Of a stretch of DNA of 25,235 nt, positions 8,476 to 15,878 are shown piece by piece (positions within the stretch are counted from its first letter, which is position 1; each line of letters opens with the position of its first letter). The DNA comes from CAZBYL01 sp964496275 (GTDB lineage Bacteria > Synergistota > Synergistia > Synergistales > Synergistaceae), in assembly GCA_964496275.1 (NCBI GenBank), contig CAZBYL010000038.1, positions 1 to 25,235 of the forward strand, given 5' to 3'. A program made the translations under genes and the position numbers. Under the pieces are notes generated by a model that did not search any database, was not told the DNA's origin, and saw only the letters and a program-made list of their open reading frames with translations.

Positions 8476-9147
8476 TTACTTCATTCCTATCGTAGGCAAA
8501 GGAGGAAGTTTGAGTTCAGGCGCGGGTCCGATGACCTCATTTGTAAAATCAAGCTCAAAATCAAAAAGCGCCTGAGTAATTTGCATACTCGTAACATTAT
8601 CCGTCTCATACGAAATTGAGAATCGTCTGTATCCGAACTTCTCGGCAAAAAATGACAGATTGGACTTCTTCCTGCCCGAAAAATGCTGAAAAGACTTCTG
8701 CATAGCGGCAAAACAGAGAGTCTCGTTAAAGAAAGGGTCCTCGCTCACAAGAGCTATAACTTTGCACTCGTCTATGAGAACTCCGCTGCTCCAGATACCG
8801 CAAAGAGTCAGCCCTGCCTTCAATGCCGGAAAACTTCCCATCAAAGGAAGAAGAGCGTGCTCCATAGGCTCCGAGTAAGTAAACACCATGGTAAAACCGA
8901 ACTCAATACCTCCGTTGCGTCCGGGATCTATATTGTTCTGGCGCGCCATTGTCCCGACGTTGCCGCTTTGAAAACTTCTCAGATAGAGAAACTCACTCTC
9001 CATCTCAAAAGCCAAACCCGCAAGGCTGCCCAGCATCGGGCTTATCATCTTATTTACGGAAACGGGGGAATAATCCTTACCGTATGGAAGCCACGGCACA
9101 ATATCCAAATCTATATTTTGATCCCAATACGGAAGAATAGACGTCAT
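8476..9147 (-). CDS. Hypothetical protein, 223 residues, family not recognised
   Basis: I do not recognise a family. The reading frame has ATG 9147 preceded by a strong GGGGGCGGAG ribosome site and ends just before a good terminator, so expression as a single gene is credible. The sequence has no signal peptide, no transmembrane segment and no cysteine cluster. It begins MTSILPYWDQNIDLDIVPWLPYG and ends with the proline-rich ELKLPPLPTIGMK. The mixed charge and aromatic residues suggest a globular cytoplasmic protein. Neighbours (DUF2400 protein upstream, terminator downstream) give no functional clue. It may be lineage-specific. Confidence 0.75.
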   Translation of the reverse strand: MTSILPYWDQNIDLDIVPWLPYGKDYSPVSVNKMISPMLGSLAGLAFEMESEFLYLRSFQSGNVGTMARQNNIDPGRNGGIEFGFTMVFTYSEPMEHALLPLMGSFPALKAGLTLCGIWSSGVLIDECKVIALVSEDPFFNETLCFAAMQKSFQHFSGRKKSNLSFFAEKFGYRRFSISYETDNVTSMQITQALFDFELDFTNEVIGPAPELKLPPLPTIGMK

Positions 9148-9197
9148 AGCTCCGCCCCCTTATCCCAAGTAAAGTAAAAACCGCAGCAAGAGCGTGT

Positions 9198-9206
9198 ATT
9201 ATAACA
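9198..9206 (-). promoter_or_regulatory. Extended -10 promoter element (TGTTATAAT) for the 223-residue protein
   Basis: On the minus strand TGT precedes a perfect TATAAT (9203-9198), the extended -10 pattern, with a transcription start expected about 45 bases before the ATG at 9147. The -35 region is poor, as is allowed for extended -10 promoters. Confidence 0.45.
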
Positions 9207-9215
9207 CATATACAA

Positions 9216-10028
9216 TCAAGACTCTCTCCAGCGCGCAAAAAGCTCCTCGTGAGTCATCTCACTGCGAATACCGAACCTCGTCATAGCGAAATCATAGCGC
9301 ACCGGGTCATCGGGGCAAACCTTTTTGAAATTCTCGGTTATCTCCATCGCAGCACGGCCGTCCGCACTCTTTCTGGTACACAGACCAAGCCCCGAACAAA
9401 TCTGAAACATGTGAGTGTCAAGCGGCACAAAAAGAGACGCCGGACTCACACGGCTCCATCCGCCCGGGTCAACCTCATCGCAGCGCACCATCCAGCGAAG
9501 AAAAAGTGCAAGACGCTTGCAGGCGCTCCCCTTTGACGGACGGGGCAAAAGAAACATATCGCCGACACCCTCGCAAGCCATAAGCTCCGAAGAAAAGCCC
9601 TCCACAGCTCTCCGCATATCGCCGCTGTAGTGCGAAAGGAAAAGCTCCTCCAGACTTCCGTTCCGACTCAAAATGCCCTTTATGCACATAAGAAAGCACA
9701 CGATAGATTCCTCGTCGGTAAAACGGTGAACAAAACCCGAAAGGGCGCACGAAAGCTCCCGCCGTTCCGCCTGAACAAGATACTCGGCAGGGTTAGAGCC
9801 CAGGACAGCCAAAACGCGTTCGACACTTTTTAAAATCTGCGCCACCTTACCATACGCCAGAGAAGACGCTATAAGAGCGACGACTTCCCTGTCCAAAGGG
9901 TCGTCATAAGCGTACAGAAACTGCAAAGGGTCAGGCGACACATAAATACGCTTATTATAATCTTCATAAAGCCTCTCAAAAATTACGCGGCTTTCGGCAA
10001 GAGCCGTATCTCCCGATAATATACCCAC
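9216..10028 (-). CDS. DUF2400 / TIGR02757 family protein
   Basis: The 270-residue protein matches the widespread uncharacterised TIGR02757 (DUF2400) family, whose fold has been likened to helix-hairpin-helix DNA glycosylases; no biochemical role is established to my knowledge. Family landmarks are PDPLQFLYAYDDPLDREVVA near the N-terminus, SSLAYGKVAQILKSVE, LLPRPSKGSACKRLALFLRW, MVRCDEVDPGGW, and LFVPLDTHMFQI. The length is usual for the family. The start is GTG 10028, four bases after the flavin reductase stop codon, implying co-transcription and possibly coupled translation. The ribosome site is weak. The product is predicted to be cytoplasmic. Confidence 0.87.
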   Translation of the reverse strand: MGILSGDTALAESRVIFERLYEDYNKRIYVSPDPLQFLYAYDDPLDREVVALIASSLAYGKVAQILKSVERVLAVLGSNPAEYLVQAERRELSCALSGFVHRFTDEESIVCFLMCIKGILSRNGSLEELFLSHYSGDMRRAVEGFSSELMACEGVGDMFLLPRPSKGSACKRLALFLRWMVRCDEVDPGGWSRVSPASLFVPLDTHMFQICSGLGLCTRKSADGRAAMEITENFKKVCPDDPVRYDFAMTRFGIRSEMTHEELFARWRES

Positions 10029-10032
10029 TGCC

Positions 10033-10560
10033 CTACTTCATCGCATTAAATCCGAAAGTCGGCGCGGTCTTGGGAGATTTTCCCTTCTTTACGGTATGAT
10101 AATCGGCATACGTCAAAGGAGCTGCTTCCTTGATAAACTTCGATGACAAAACTTCACCCACAAACAGCACATGTGTCGGAAGGTCAAGAGTGTGGACAAC
10201 CTTAGCTTCAAAGGTCGAGATAGTCCAGTCGGTTACAATCGGCACACCTGTCTCACCTGTGTAATAATTCACATTGCAATACTTATCAATATTGCGTCCG
10301 CACTTAAAGCCGAACTGTCCCAAAAAGGTCATAGGCACATCAAGCTCCAAAACAGAAACACCGAAAACAGCGCTCTTCACAAGCATCTCCGTGGTAAGGT
10401 TCTGTTTATTCAGACAAACGGCAACGCAAGGAGGCTCACCGGTAATCTGCATAGCCGCATTTGCAATCTGCCCGTTTAGCTTGCCGTCAAGTACGGTAGA
10501 GACGACATACATACCATAAGTCATGCTGAAAAGAGCCTTCATATCAATTTTACTTTCCAC
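10033..10560 (-). CDS. Flavin reductase-like, FMN-binding split-barrel protein
   Basis: This 175-residue protein has the flavin reductase-like split-barrel domain, which binds FMN and in anaerobes often serves as NAD(P)H:flavin oxidoreductase, flavoredoxin or part of high-molecular-weight rubredoxin. Visible family features are the opening MKALFSMTYGMYVVSTVLDGK, NGQIANAAMQITGEPPCVAV, CLNKQNLTTEML, FGVSVLEL, and near the end HVLFVGEV and PLTYADYHTVKKG. There is no rubredoxin domain. The start is GTG 10560 with a GGGGGTG site upstream. Its neighbour upstream is ferritin, suggesting a possible role in iron or oxygen handling (reduced flavin can release ferritin iron), which is inference. A terminator-like hairpin lies only 20 bases before its start. 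Confidence 0.87.
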   Translation of the reverse strand: MESKIDMKALFSMTYGMYVVSTVLDGKLNGQIANAAMQITGEPPCVAVCLNKQNLTTEMLVKSAVFGVSVLELDVPMTFLGQFGFKCGRNIDKYCNVNYYTGETGVPIVTDWTISTFEAKVVHTLDLPTHVLFVGEVLSSKFIKEAAPLTYADYHTVKKGKSPKTAPTFGFNAMK

Positions 10561-10580
10561 AGTAACACCCCCTGAACGAA

Positions 10581-10613
10581 ATAAAAGGGCACCCCAACAA
10601 ACAAGGATGCCCC
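10581..10613 (-). terminator. Terminator-like hairpin after the ferritin gene
   Basis: On the minus strand GGGCATCC and GGGTGCCC pair over 8 bp (one T-G wobble) around a short loop, followed by TTTTATTT. It should end ferritin transcripts. It stands immediately before the ribosome site of the flavin reductase, so it may act as a partial terminator or attenuator. Confidence 0.6.
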
Positions 10614-10637
10614 AACATTATACATCATGCGCAAATC

Positions 10638-11129
10638 TTAAGCTCTGGCGCCGAGCTCCTTGTCAAGCATCGTAAGAGAGATGGGAGTTTCGCCGAGCTT
10701 CTTAAACTTCACAAGAATTGCCGTGGCATCCTCTTCTTCCTCAACCTGCTCATCTATAAACCACTTGAGCATACTCTTTGTGGCAAGGTCGTGCTCTGCA
10801 TCAGCAAGGTCAGCCATCGCGTAAATAAGGGAAGTCACGAGCTCCTCGTGTGCAAGAACTTCCGTAAACACCTCTGTTGCGCTTCCCCAATCCGAGCAAG
10901 GCTTGTCAATACCGCCAAGGACAACGGTTCCGCCGCGCGAAACAAGGTAATGGTACAGCCTCATTCCATGTCCCCACTCCTCCTCAGCCTGCTTCTTCAT
11001 CCAATGAGCACAGCCGGGAAGGTCGTGAGCGTCAAACCACGCAGCCATTGAAAGATACAGATACGAAGACTGGAACTCAGCCTGAATCTGACCGTTGATG
11101 CTTGCTTCCATTTTCTTTCCTATTACCAT
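10638..11129 (-). CDS. ftnA: Bacterial non-heme ferritin
   Basis: Ferritin oxidises Fe(II) and stores iron as a mineral inside a 24-subunit shell in the cytoplasm. All ferroxidase-centre positions of E. coli FtnA are conserved here: Glu18, Glu51, His54 and Glu95, plus Gln128 and Glu131 of the third iron site. The 163-residue length and four-helix pattern (helix A with QAEFQSSYLYLSMAAWFD, helix B with KKQAEEEWGHGMRLYHYL) fit the non-heme type, with no heme-ligand methionine of bacterioferritin evident. ATG 11129 has a GGAGGTG site seven bases upstream. A clear promoter lies upstream and a hairpin terminator downstream. Confidence 0.95.
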   Translation of the reverse strand: MVIGKKMEASINGQIQAEFQSSYLYLSMAAWFDAHDLPGCAHWMKKQAEEEWGHGMRLYHYLVSRGGTVVLGGIDKPCSDWGSATEVFTEVLAHEELVTSLIYAMADLADAEHDLATKSMLKWFIDEQVEEEEDATAILVKFKKLGETPISLTMLDKELGARA

Positions 11130-11184
11130 AACGAAACACCTCCGAGAAATTAACGAGCTAACTACTACTTTAAAATTATTTTAA

Positions 11185-11212
11185 ATAATAAATTATATTT
11201 CCATAATGTCAA
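11185..11212 (-). promoter_or_regulatory. Promoter of the ferritin gene
   Basis: On the minus strand a perfect TTGACA (11212-11207) is followed after 16 bases by TATTAT (11190-11185), about 55 bases before the ATG. This is the best sigma-70 match in the window. The surrounding DNA is very AT-rich, and no clear Fur or PerR box could be defined by eye. Confidence 0.65.
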
Positions 11213-11313
11213 GCGAGGAATACTGAACAAAAAGTTAAAGTCACGATTTTTATTATTCGACAAATGATATATACTATAACGAGAATGTAACTACCTTTCG
11301 GAGGTGCTGGCAC

Positions 11314-11808
11314 TTGCAAATAAGACCGGCTTCGGCGGCGGACTCGCGGCATATCGCGCAAATAAGAAGGGAAAACGGGGTAAGAGAGGGTGTTATTGCT
11401 CTTACAAGCGAAAGAAACGAAGTAACAGAAAAATTCATAAAGTCTCTCACAGAAAGAGACAGAGCCTATGTGGCGGAAGAAAACGGCTGCGTCGTCGGGC
11501 TTGCGGTTATGGTAGCAAAACGCAGCACAAACAAAGAACACTGCGCATCAATAGCTATAATGGTATCCACTGAATTTCACGGCAGAGGCATAGGCAGCGC
11601 TTTGATGGAGAAAATATTGGACGATGCTGACAACACCCTCCGCTTACACAGGGTTGAGCTTATGGTTCTCGTAGACAACGACAGGGCTATAAATCTTTAC
11701 AAAAAATTTGGATTTGAGCGGGAAGCTACGAGAAAACACGCTGCGGTAAAAGACGGAGTATTCGTTGACGAATACCTGTACGCCCGCGTCGGCAGGGAGG
11801 CTGAATAA
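11314..11808 (+). CDS. GNAT-family N-acetyltransferase (first of a tandem pair)
   Basis: This 164-residue cytoplasmic enzyme should transfer an acetyl group from acetyl-CoA to an amine. The CoA pyrophosphate-binding motif A is FHGRGIGSALMEKIL, followed by the beta-strand/helix HRVELMVLVDNDRAINLYKKFGF that is typical of the family. The start is TTG 11314, with GGAGGTG seven bases upstream. The stop codon TAA touches the ATG of a second GNAT gene. The alignment MQIRPASAAD against MLIRPAEIED and the shared GIGxAL region indicate an old tandem duplication. The similarity to RimI-like and phosphinothricin-type acetyltransferases does not allow a substrate to be named. Confidence 0.88.
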   Translation: MQIRPASAADSRHIAQIRRENGVREGVIALTSERNEVTEKFIKSLTERDRAYVAEENGCVVGLAVMVAKRSTNKEHCASIAIMVSTEFHGRGIGSALMEKILDDADNTLRLHRVELMVLVDNDRAINLYKKFGFEREATRKHAAVKDGVFVDEYLYARVGREAE

Positions 11809-12312
11809 ATGCTTATAAGACCGGCTGAAATCGAAGACGCAGGACAGATAAGCAGCATGGCAAAAGAAATATCCCTTACAGGCGGACAGACAAACATGTC
11901 CTATGTTGACTTCATCGATTCTGAAAAACTCATCTCGGAGCTCACGGATTTTGACCACCTCATGGTAATAGAGACAGAGACTCCGCCTGCTGAAATTTGT
12001 GCGGCTCTCTTGCTCTCCGTAGACCGTCAGATATTTTTGAGAAGAACGGCCACGCTCAAAATAATAGTCTCGCCAAAATGGCAGGGACAGGGCATAGGCA
12101 GAGCCCTTCTCGGTTCAGTTCTCGAACTTGCGGACAAAGAACTCATGCTTGAAAGAATTGAAGTTGAAATACCGACCGAAAACGTCAGCGGTCTAAAACT
12201 ATGCAAGTCCGCCGGATTCAAAGTCGAAGGGATAGCCCAAGACTGGGCGAAAATGGAAAACGACAAATACACGGACGCCTACCTGATGGCAAGATGCAAA
12301 AATAAGAAGTAA
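11809..12312 (+). CDS. GNAT-family N-acetyltransferase (second of a tandem pair)
   Basis: The 167-residue protein is a paralogue of the preceding gene. Motif A is WQGQGIGRALLGSVLELAD, preceded by ATLKIIVSP and followed by LERIEVEIPTENVSGLKLCKSAGF. The usual Tyr before the C-terminal GF segment is replaced by Cys (LCKSAGF against LYKKFGF in the first copy), which may alter catalysis because that Tyr often acts as general acid in GNATs. Its ATG directly follows the TAA of the first gene, with GGGAGG upstream inside that gene, so the two are translationally coupled. A bidirectional terminator follows. The substrate is unknown. Confidence 0.87.
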   Translation: MLIRPAEIEDAGQISSMAKEISLTGGQTNMSYVDFIDSEKLISELTDFDHLMVIETETPPAEICAALLLSVDRQIFLRRTATLKIIVSPKWQGQGIGRALLGSVLELADKELMLERIEVEIPTENVSGLKLCKSAGFKVEGIAQDWAKMENDKYTDAYLMARCKNKK

Positions 12313-12328
12313 GCTGATTTTAGATAGG

Positions 12329-12375
12329 AAAAAACGGACAAGCCTGAAAATCCATTCGGGACTGTCCGTTTTTTT
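12329..12375. terminator. Bidirectional rho-independent terminator
   Basis: AAAAAACGGACA and TGTCCGTTTTTTT flank a short inner stem and loop (about 12341-12361). The A-run on one side and T-run on the other let it serve both the GNAT pair on the plus strand and the dehydrogenase operon on the minus strand. Confidence 0.85.
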
Positions 12376-12404
12376 GCTAACCTACCGCACTAACACCACA
12401 ATTC

Positions 12405-13841
12405 TTAATTCCAAGGTACGATTTTGCCGGGATTTAAAATATTGTTGGGGTCAAAAGCAAGTTTGACCCTTCGGATCAAATCTATCTGAGCTTCATCAAG
12501 AAAGAGCGGGACATATTCAAGACGCTTCAGCCCGACTCCATGCTCTCCCGTCAGAGTTCCGCCAAGCCTTTTGACTATGCCGTAGAGCTCAATGCGCGCA
12601 CCCTCTATTATCTCATGCCAACCGCTGTTCTCGCCGTCCAGATATATGGTAACGTGCATATTTCCGTCTCCCAAATGCCCATAGGAAGCGTATCCCAATC
12701 CGCGCTCGGCGCAGAGCCTTGCAAGTTCGTTCATAAATTCGGGAATCTCACTTGCGGGTACGACGACATCCTCGTTTGTTATCTGAACCGGAGCAAACGA
12801 CCATACGGCTTCCGCCACACTTTTGCGCCCTTTCCAAAGCTTATCTCTTGTAGTGCGGTTGTCCGCGACGAAGACCTCAAGAGCGCCGCACTCCATACAG
12901 ATATCTCCGATTGCTTCTATCTCATCTTCAAGCCGCTCCCTATTGTTGCCCTCATACTGAAAAATTAAATTCGCTTGAGATTTTTCTGAATAGGGATACT
13001 TCGTCTGCAAATATTTTTCGGTAAGAAGCATCGACGGTCGGTCCATAAACTCGATAGAGCTGGGAATCACTTTGCCCTTTGTAACAATATTAGGCACAGC
13101 CGCCATCGCGCTCGGAACATCAGGGAAAGGAACAAGCAGGTCAACCACAAAGGAAGAAAGGGGCAGCAGTTTCAGAATAATTTTGGTAATAATCCCCAAA
13201 GTCCCCTCGGAACCAACCATGAGGTGGGCAAAATCATAACCGGTTACATCCTTGCGTCTCTTTCCACCGAACCATGTGACGGAACCGTCGGGAAGAACGA
13301 CCTCCATACCAAGGACATGATTCCCCGTCGCTCCATACTTTACAACCTTATTGCCGCCTGCATTCTCCGCAACATTGCCTCCGATAAACGAAGCGTCTCC
13401 GCTGCACGGATCTCCAGCATACATAAGGCCGTGGTCTATCGCCATTTTGTTTATTTCCGCTGTAACAACACCGGGCTCCGTCGTAACTGTGAGGTTATCC
13501 TTATCAAACTCAAGAATTCTGTTCATTCGCTCGAGAGAGAGCTCTATGCCCTTGCAGGCGGGAACAGCCCCGCCGGAAAGTCCTGTTCCGGCTCCGCGCG
13601 GCGTAACCGGGATGCGGTGAAGATTTGCATACTTCATCAGGGCGGAAACCTGTTCCGTATTCTCGGCAAAACAGACGACTTCTGCGCTGTACTTTTTACT
13701 CCACAAATGCAGGGCGACTTCGTCCTTAGAGTAAGAATCAATTTTCTCAGAGTCAACAGATACACCCGACTGTCCGAAAATCTTTATCAGATCTTCAACA
13801 ACAGCACGAGTAACAGGCTCGTAAGAGAAGTTGGCTTTCAT
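12405..13841 (-). CDS. FAD-linked 2-hydroxyacid dehydrogenase, GlcD/LctD type (Etf-dependent lactate dehydrogenase candidate)
   Basis: This 478-residue flavoprotein of the vanillyl-alcohol-oxidase fold should oxidise a 2-hydroxy acid such as D-lactate to the 2-oxo acid. The FAD pyrophosphate loop is PRGAGTGLSGG (residues 81-91), followed by GDPCSGDASFIGGNVAENAGG, VTGYDFAHLMVGSEGTLGII, and the C-terminal metal/substrate histidines in GHLGDGNMHVTIYLD and LTGEHGVG (His434). It ends with FDPNNILNPGKI, the family tail. ATG 13841 touches the etfA stop codon and has GAGGAGG upstream. The order etfB-etfA-dehydrogenase is that of lctBCD in Acetobacterium woodii, so electrons should pass to the Etf pair. 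No GlcE or GlcF iron-sulfur partner is present, which supports Etf as acceptor. The stereochemistry and true substrate remain unproven. Confidence 0.9.
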   Translation of the reverse strand: MKANFSYEPVTRAVVEDLIKIFGQSGVSVDSEKIDSYSKDEVALHLWSKKYSAEVVCFAENTEQVSALMKYANLHRIPVTPRGAGTGLSGGAVPACKGIELSLERMNRILEFDKDNLTVTTEPGVVTAEINKMAIDHGLMYAGDPCSGDASFIGGNVAENAGGNKVVKYGATGNHVLGMEVVLPDGSVTWFGGKRRKDVTGYDFAHLMVGSEGTLGIITKIILKLLPLSSFVVDLLVPFPDVPSAMAAVPNIVTKGKVIPSSIEFMDRPSMLLTEKYLQTKYPYSEKSQANLIFQYEGNNRERLEDEIEAIGDICMECGALEVFVADNRTTRDKLWKGRKSVAEAVWSFAPVQITNEDVVVPASEIPEFMNELARLCAERGLGYASYGHLGDGNMHVTIYLDGENSGWHEIIEGARIELYGIVKRLGGTLTGEHGVGLKRLEYVPLFLDEAQIDLIRRVKLAFDPNNILNPGKIVPWN

Positions 13842-14849
13842 CTACTTAACCTCCTCGCGAATACGCGCCGTAATTTTTGGAATCACATCCGCAGCATCGC
13901 CGCACAGAGCGATATCGGCAACACGGAAAATAGGGGCGTCGGGGTCCTTATTAACAGCTACGATTTTGTGCGCAGTCTGCATTCCCGCAAGATGCTGAAC
14001 AGCTCCGGAAATGCCGGCGGCAAGATAAAACTTCGGCGCCACAACTTTACCGGACAAACCGACCTGATGCGGATATGATATCCACTTTGCTTCGACGGTC
14101 GGGCGCGAGGCTCCGACACCCCCGTCAAGAAGCTCGGCAAGCTCACGCAGCATCGCAAAGTTTTCAGGCCTTTTAAGTCCCTTTCCGCCTGAGATGATGA
14201 CTTCTTTATCGTTAATATTTGACTCGTCTCCGCCTGTATACTCCATCGCGACAACCTCAACGCGGCTGTCAAAAATAGAGGAAGGTATCTCAGGTTCTAT
14301 AACCTTTCCCGAACGCTCGGAGAAAGCCGGCATTGCAAAAGTTTTGGGACGCACCGTGGACATCTGAGGAACATACTCGGGAGTTTTGATTGTCGCTATA
14401 ACATTGCCGCCGATTGCGGGGCGTGTTTGCAGAAGCAATCCCGTCTCCGAATCTATATCAAGCCCCGTGCAGTCGGCGGTCAGCCCAGTATGCACCATGG
14501 CCGCCGCTGCGGGAAGATATGTTCTGCCCGCGGTTGTGGCAGGCGCCAGAACTATTTCGGGAAGAAACTCTCTTATAAGATGACTCAAAAGCCCGGAATA
14601 AATATCCTGATTAAAATATCTTAGTTTATTATTCTTCACCAATATTAAATTATCGGCTCCTCGGCAAAAAACATCTTCCGGAGAGTCTGAAAGCTCATCA
14701 CAGAAAATAAGGCACGTCACAGATGTATTCTTCTTATCCGCAAGCTCGCGAGCCTTGCCGATAAGCTCAAAAGTTACGCTGTGTATCTTATCGCCGCGCA
14801 CCTCTCCGCACACCCAAACACCGGAGACAGACGTTTCGCTCCTAAGCAT
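13842..14849 (-). CDS. etfA: Electron transfer flavoprotein, alpha subunit
   Basis: EtfA and EtfB form a flavoprotein that shuttles electrons between dehydrogenases and other carriers. This 335-residue subunit has the alpha-type N-domain (ending in PATTAGRTYLPAAAAMVHTGLTADCTGLD) and the C-terminal FAD domain: DGGVGASRPTVEAKW, PHQVGLSGKVVAPKFYLAAGISG, AVQHLAGM, VAVNKDPDAPIFRVADIALCGD. The HQVGLSG form is one I associate with anaerobe-type ETFs. The protein has no N-terminal ferredoxin domain: no CxxCxxCxxxC motif occurs, unlike EtfA of the A. woodii lactate dehydrogenase complex. ATG 14849 has GGAGGGGG upstream and starts 12 bases after the etfB stop. Confidence 0.94.
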   Translation of the reverse strand: MLRSETSVSGVWVCGEVRGDKIHSVTFELIGKARELADKKNTSVTCLIFCDELSDSPEDVFCRGADNLILVKNNKLRYFNQDIYSGLLSHLIREFLPEIVLAPATTAGRTYLPAAAAMVHTGLTADCTGLDIDSETGLLLQTRPAIGGNVIATIKTPEYVPQMSTVRPKTFAMPAFSERSGKVIEPEIPSSIFDSRVEVVAMEYTGGDESNINDKEVIISGGKGLKRPENFAMLRELAELLDGGVGASRPTVEAKWISYPHQVGLSGKVVAPKFYLAAGISGAVQHLAGMQTAHKIVAVNKDPDAPIFRVADIALCGDAADVIPKITARIREEVK

Positions 14850-14861
14850 ACTTCCCCCTCC

Positions 14862-15647
14862 TCATATAATTGCCAATTCTTTAAGCGTTTCAACTACTCT
14901 GCCGATTCCGCGTTCCAAATCTCTTCCGCTGTAAAATTCTCCGTGGCGGGAAATTTTAGGGTGACTTATGCTTACGACTCTTGTCGGAGATCCGGATAAC
15001 CCTACACAGCTCCTATCAAGCTTCAAATCTTCTGCCGTAAACTTACATATCTCGGCTCTTCTGGCACGCTTTTTGCCTCCGAGAGTGGGCATCATCGGTT
15101 CGTTTATGTTATTCAAAACGGTCAGAAGACATGGAGTCTTTATTCGCTGCACCTCGCAGCCCTCCTCAACCGTTCTTCTGACAGTCACATAATCACCGTC
15201 TGCCGAAAATGCGCTCACATACGTTGCAAAGGGAACATTCAGCATTGCGGCGACCTCCGGACCGACCTGGCCTGTCTCACCGTCTGTTGCTTTTTCTCCG
15301 GCCAAAATCAGGTCAAAGGGTCCCTCCTTCTCAATGCTTTTCGCTAAAACAAGCGCGGTAGCCCAACTGTCGGCTCCGGCGAAAAATCGGTCGGAAATCA
15401 GAACAGCTCTGTCGGCGCCGAGAGCCAGAGCCTCTCTGAGAGCAATATCAGCCTGCGGCGGGCCCATGGAAAACACGGTGACATCGCCGCCATACTCTCC
15501 GGACAAAACCAAAGCCGCCTCAATCGCATTAAGGTCAAGAGGGTTGACGATATTGCCTGCACCCTCTCTTATCATAGTTCCCTTCTCGGGATCCATTTTG
15601 ACTTCATCCGAATCAGGCACCTGTTTTACAAGAACGGCAATCCTCAC
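14862..15647 (-). CDS. etfB: Electron transfer flavoprotein, beta subunit
   Basis: This 261-residue partner of EtfA starts at GTG 15647, chosen because GGGAGGAG lies six bases upstream and the resulting N-terminus (RIAVLVKQVPDSDEVKMD) is the family start; an upstream in-frame codon at 15689 lacks support. Key segments are GTMIREGAGNIVNPLDLNAI, ALRLEAL-equivalent ALREALALGADRAVLISD, and the nucleotide-binding AGEKATDGETGQVGPEVAAM. The DSDEVKMDPEKGTMIREG stretch is typical of the ETFs of strict anaerobes, including bifurcating and confurcating types, rather than mitochondrial-type ETF. It is the first gene of the minus-strand operon and faces the shared control region. Confidence 0.94.
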   Translation of the reverse strand: MRIAVLVKQVPDSDEVKMDPEKGTMIREGAGNIVNPLDLNAIEAALVLSGEYGGDVTVFSMGPPQADIALREALALGADRAVLISDRFFAGADSWATALVLAKSIEKEGPFDLILAGEKATDGETGQVGPEVAAMLNVPFATYVSAFSADGDYVTVRRTVEEGCEVQRIKTPCLLTVLNNINEPMMPTLGGKKRARRAEICKFTAEDLKLDRSCVGLSGSPTRVVSISHPKISRHGEFYSGRDLERGIGRVVETLKELAII

Positions 15648-15753
15648 AAAAAACTCCTCCCTCTTCTGCAAAATATATTTTAAAAACAATAAAAATATTT
15701 ATGAAAATTCAATTATTTAAAATAGATTTTGTCTTTTTAGATAACTTCAATTT

Positions 15754-15765
15754 ATTGTATCCAAT
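15754..15765. promoter_or_regulatory. Operator-like element ATTG-TATC-CAAT
   Basis: An inverted repeat with ATTG/CAAT arms. Its TTGTATCC half recurs exactly inverted as GGATACAA at 15839-15846, just upstream of the dctP -35 box. The spacing and symmetry resemble binding sites of GntR/FadR-type regulators, and such a regulator is encoded at 20156. Confidence 0.4.
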
Positions 15766-15783
15766 GTAATAAAAATGAATCAT

Positions 15784-15805
15784 TGTATTATTTCGCAATA
15801 ATACA
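15784..15805. promoter_or_regulatory. 22-bp perfect inverted repeat, probable operator
   Basis: Arms TGTATTATT (15784-15792) and AATAATACA (15797-15805) flank TCGC. It lies 46 bp upstream of the candidate dctP -35 box and 137 bp upstream of the etfB start, without a following T-run, so an operator fits better than a terminator. Confidence 0.5.
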
Positions 15806-15850
15806 CGGAATTTTCAAAAATGTCTATCTAAATTTTCAGGATACAAACTA

Positions 15851-15878
15851 TTGCTTTTGTAAAAAATTATGATATTAT
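15851..15878 (+). promoter_or_regulatory. Candidate promoter of the dctP operon
   Basis: TTGCTT (15851-15856) and TATTAT (15873-15878) with a 16-base spacer. Transcription would start near 15885 and give a leader of about 170 bases before the dctP start. The GGATACAA half-site lies directly upstream of the -35 box. Confidence 0.45.

Noticed and set aside
12405..13841. The dehydrogenase as GlcD of a classical glycolate oxidase.
   Set aside because: GlcE and GlcF partners are absent and the gene is fused into an Etf operon, which fits the lactate dehydrogenase-Etf type better.
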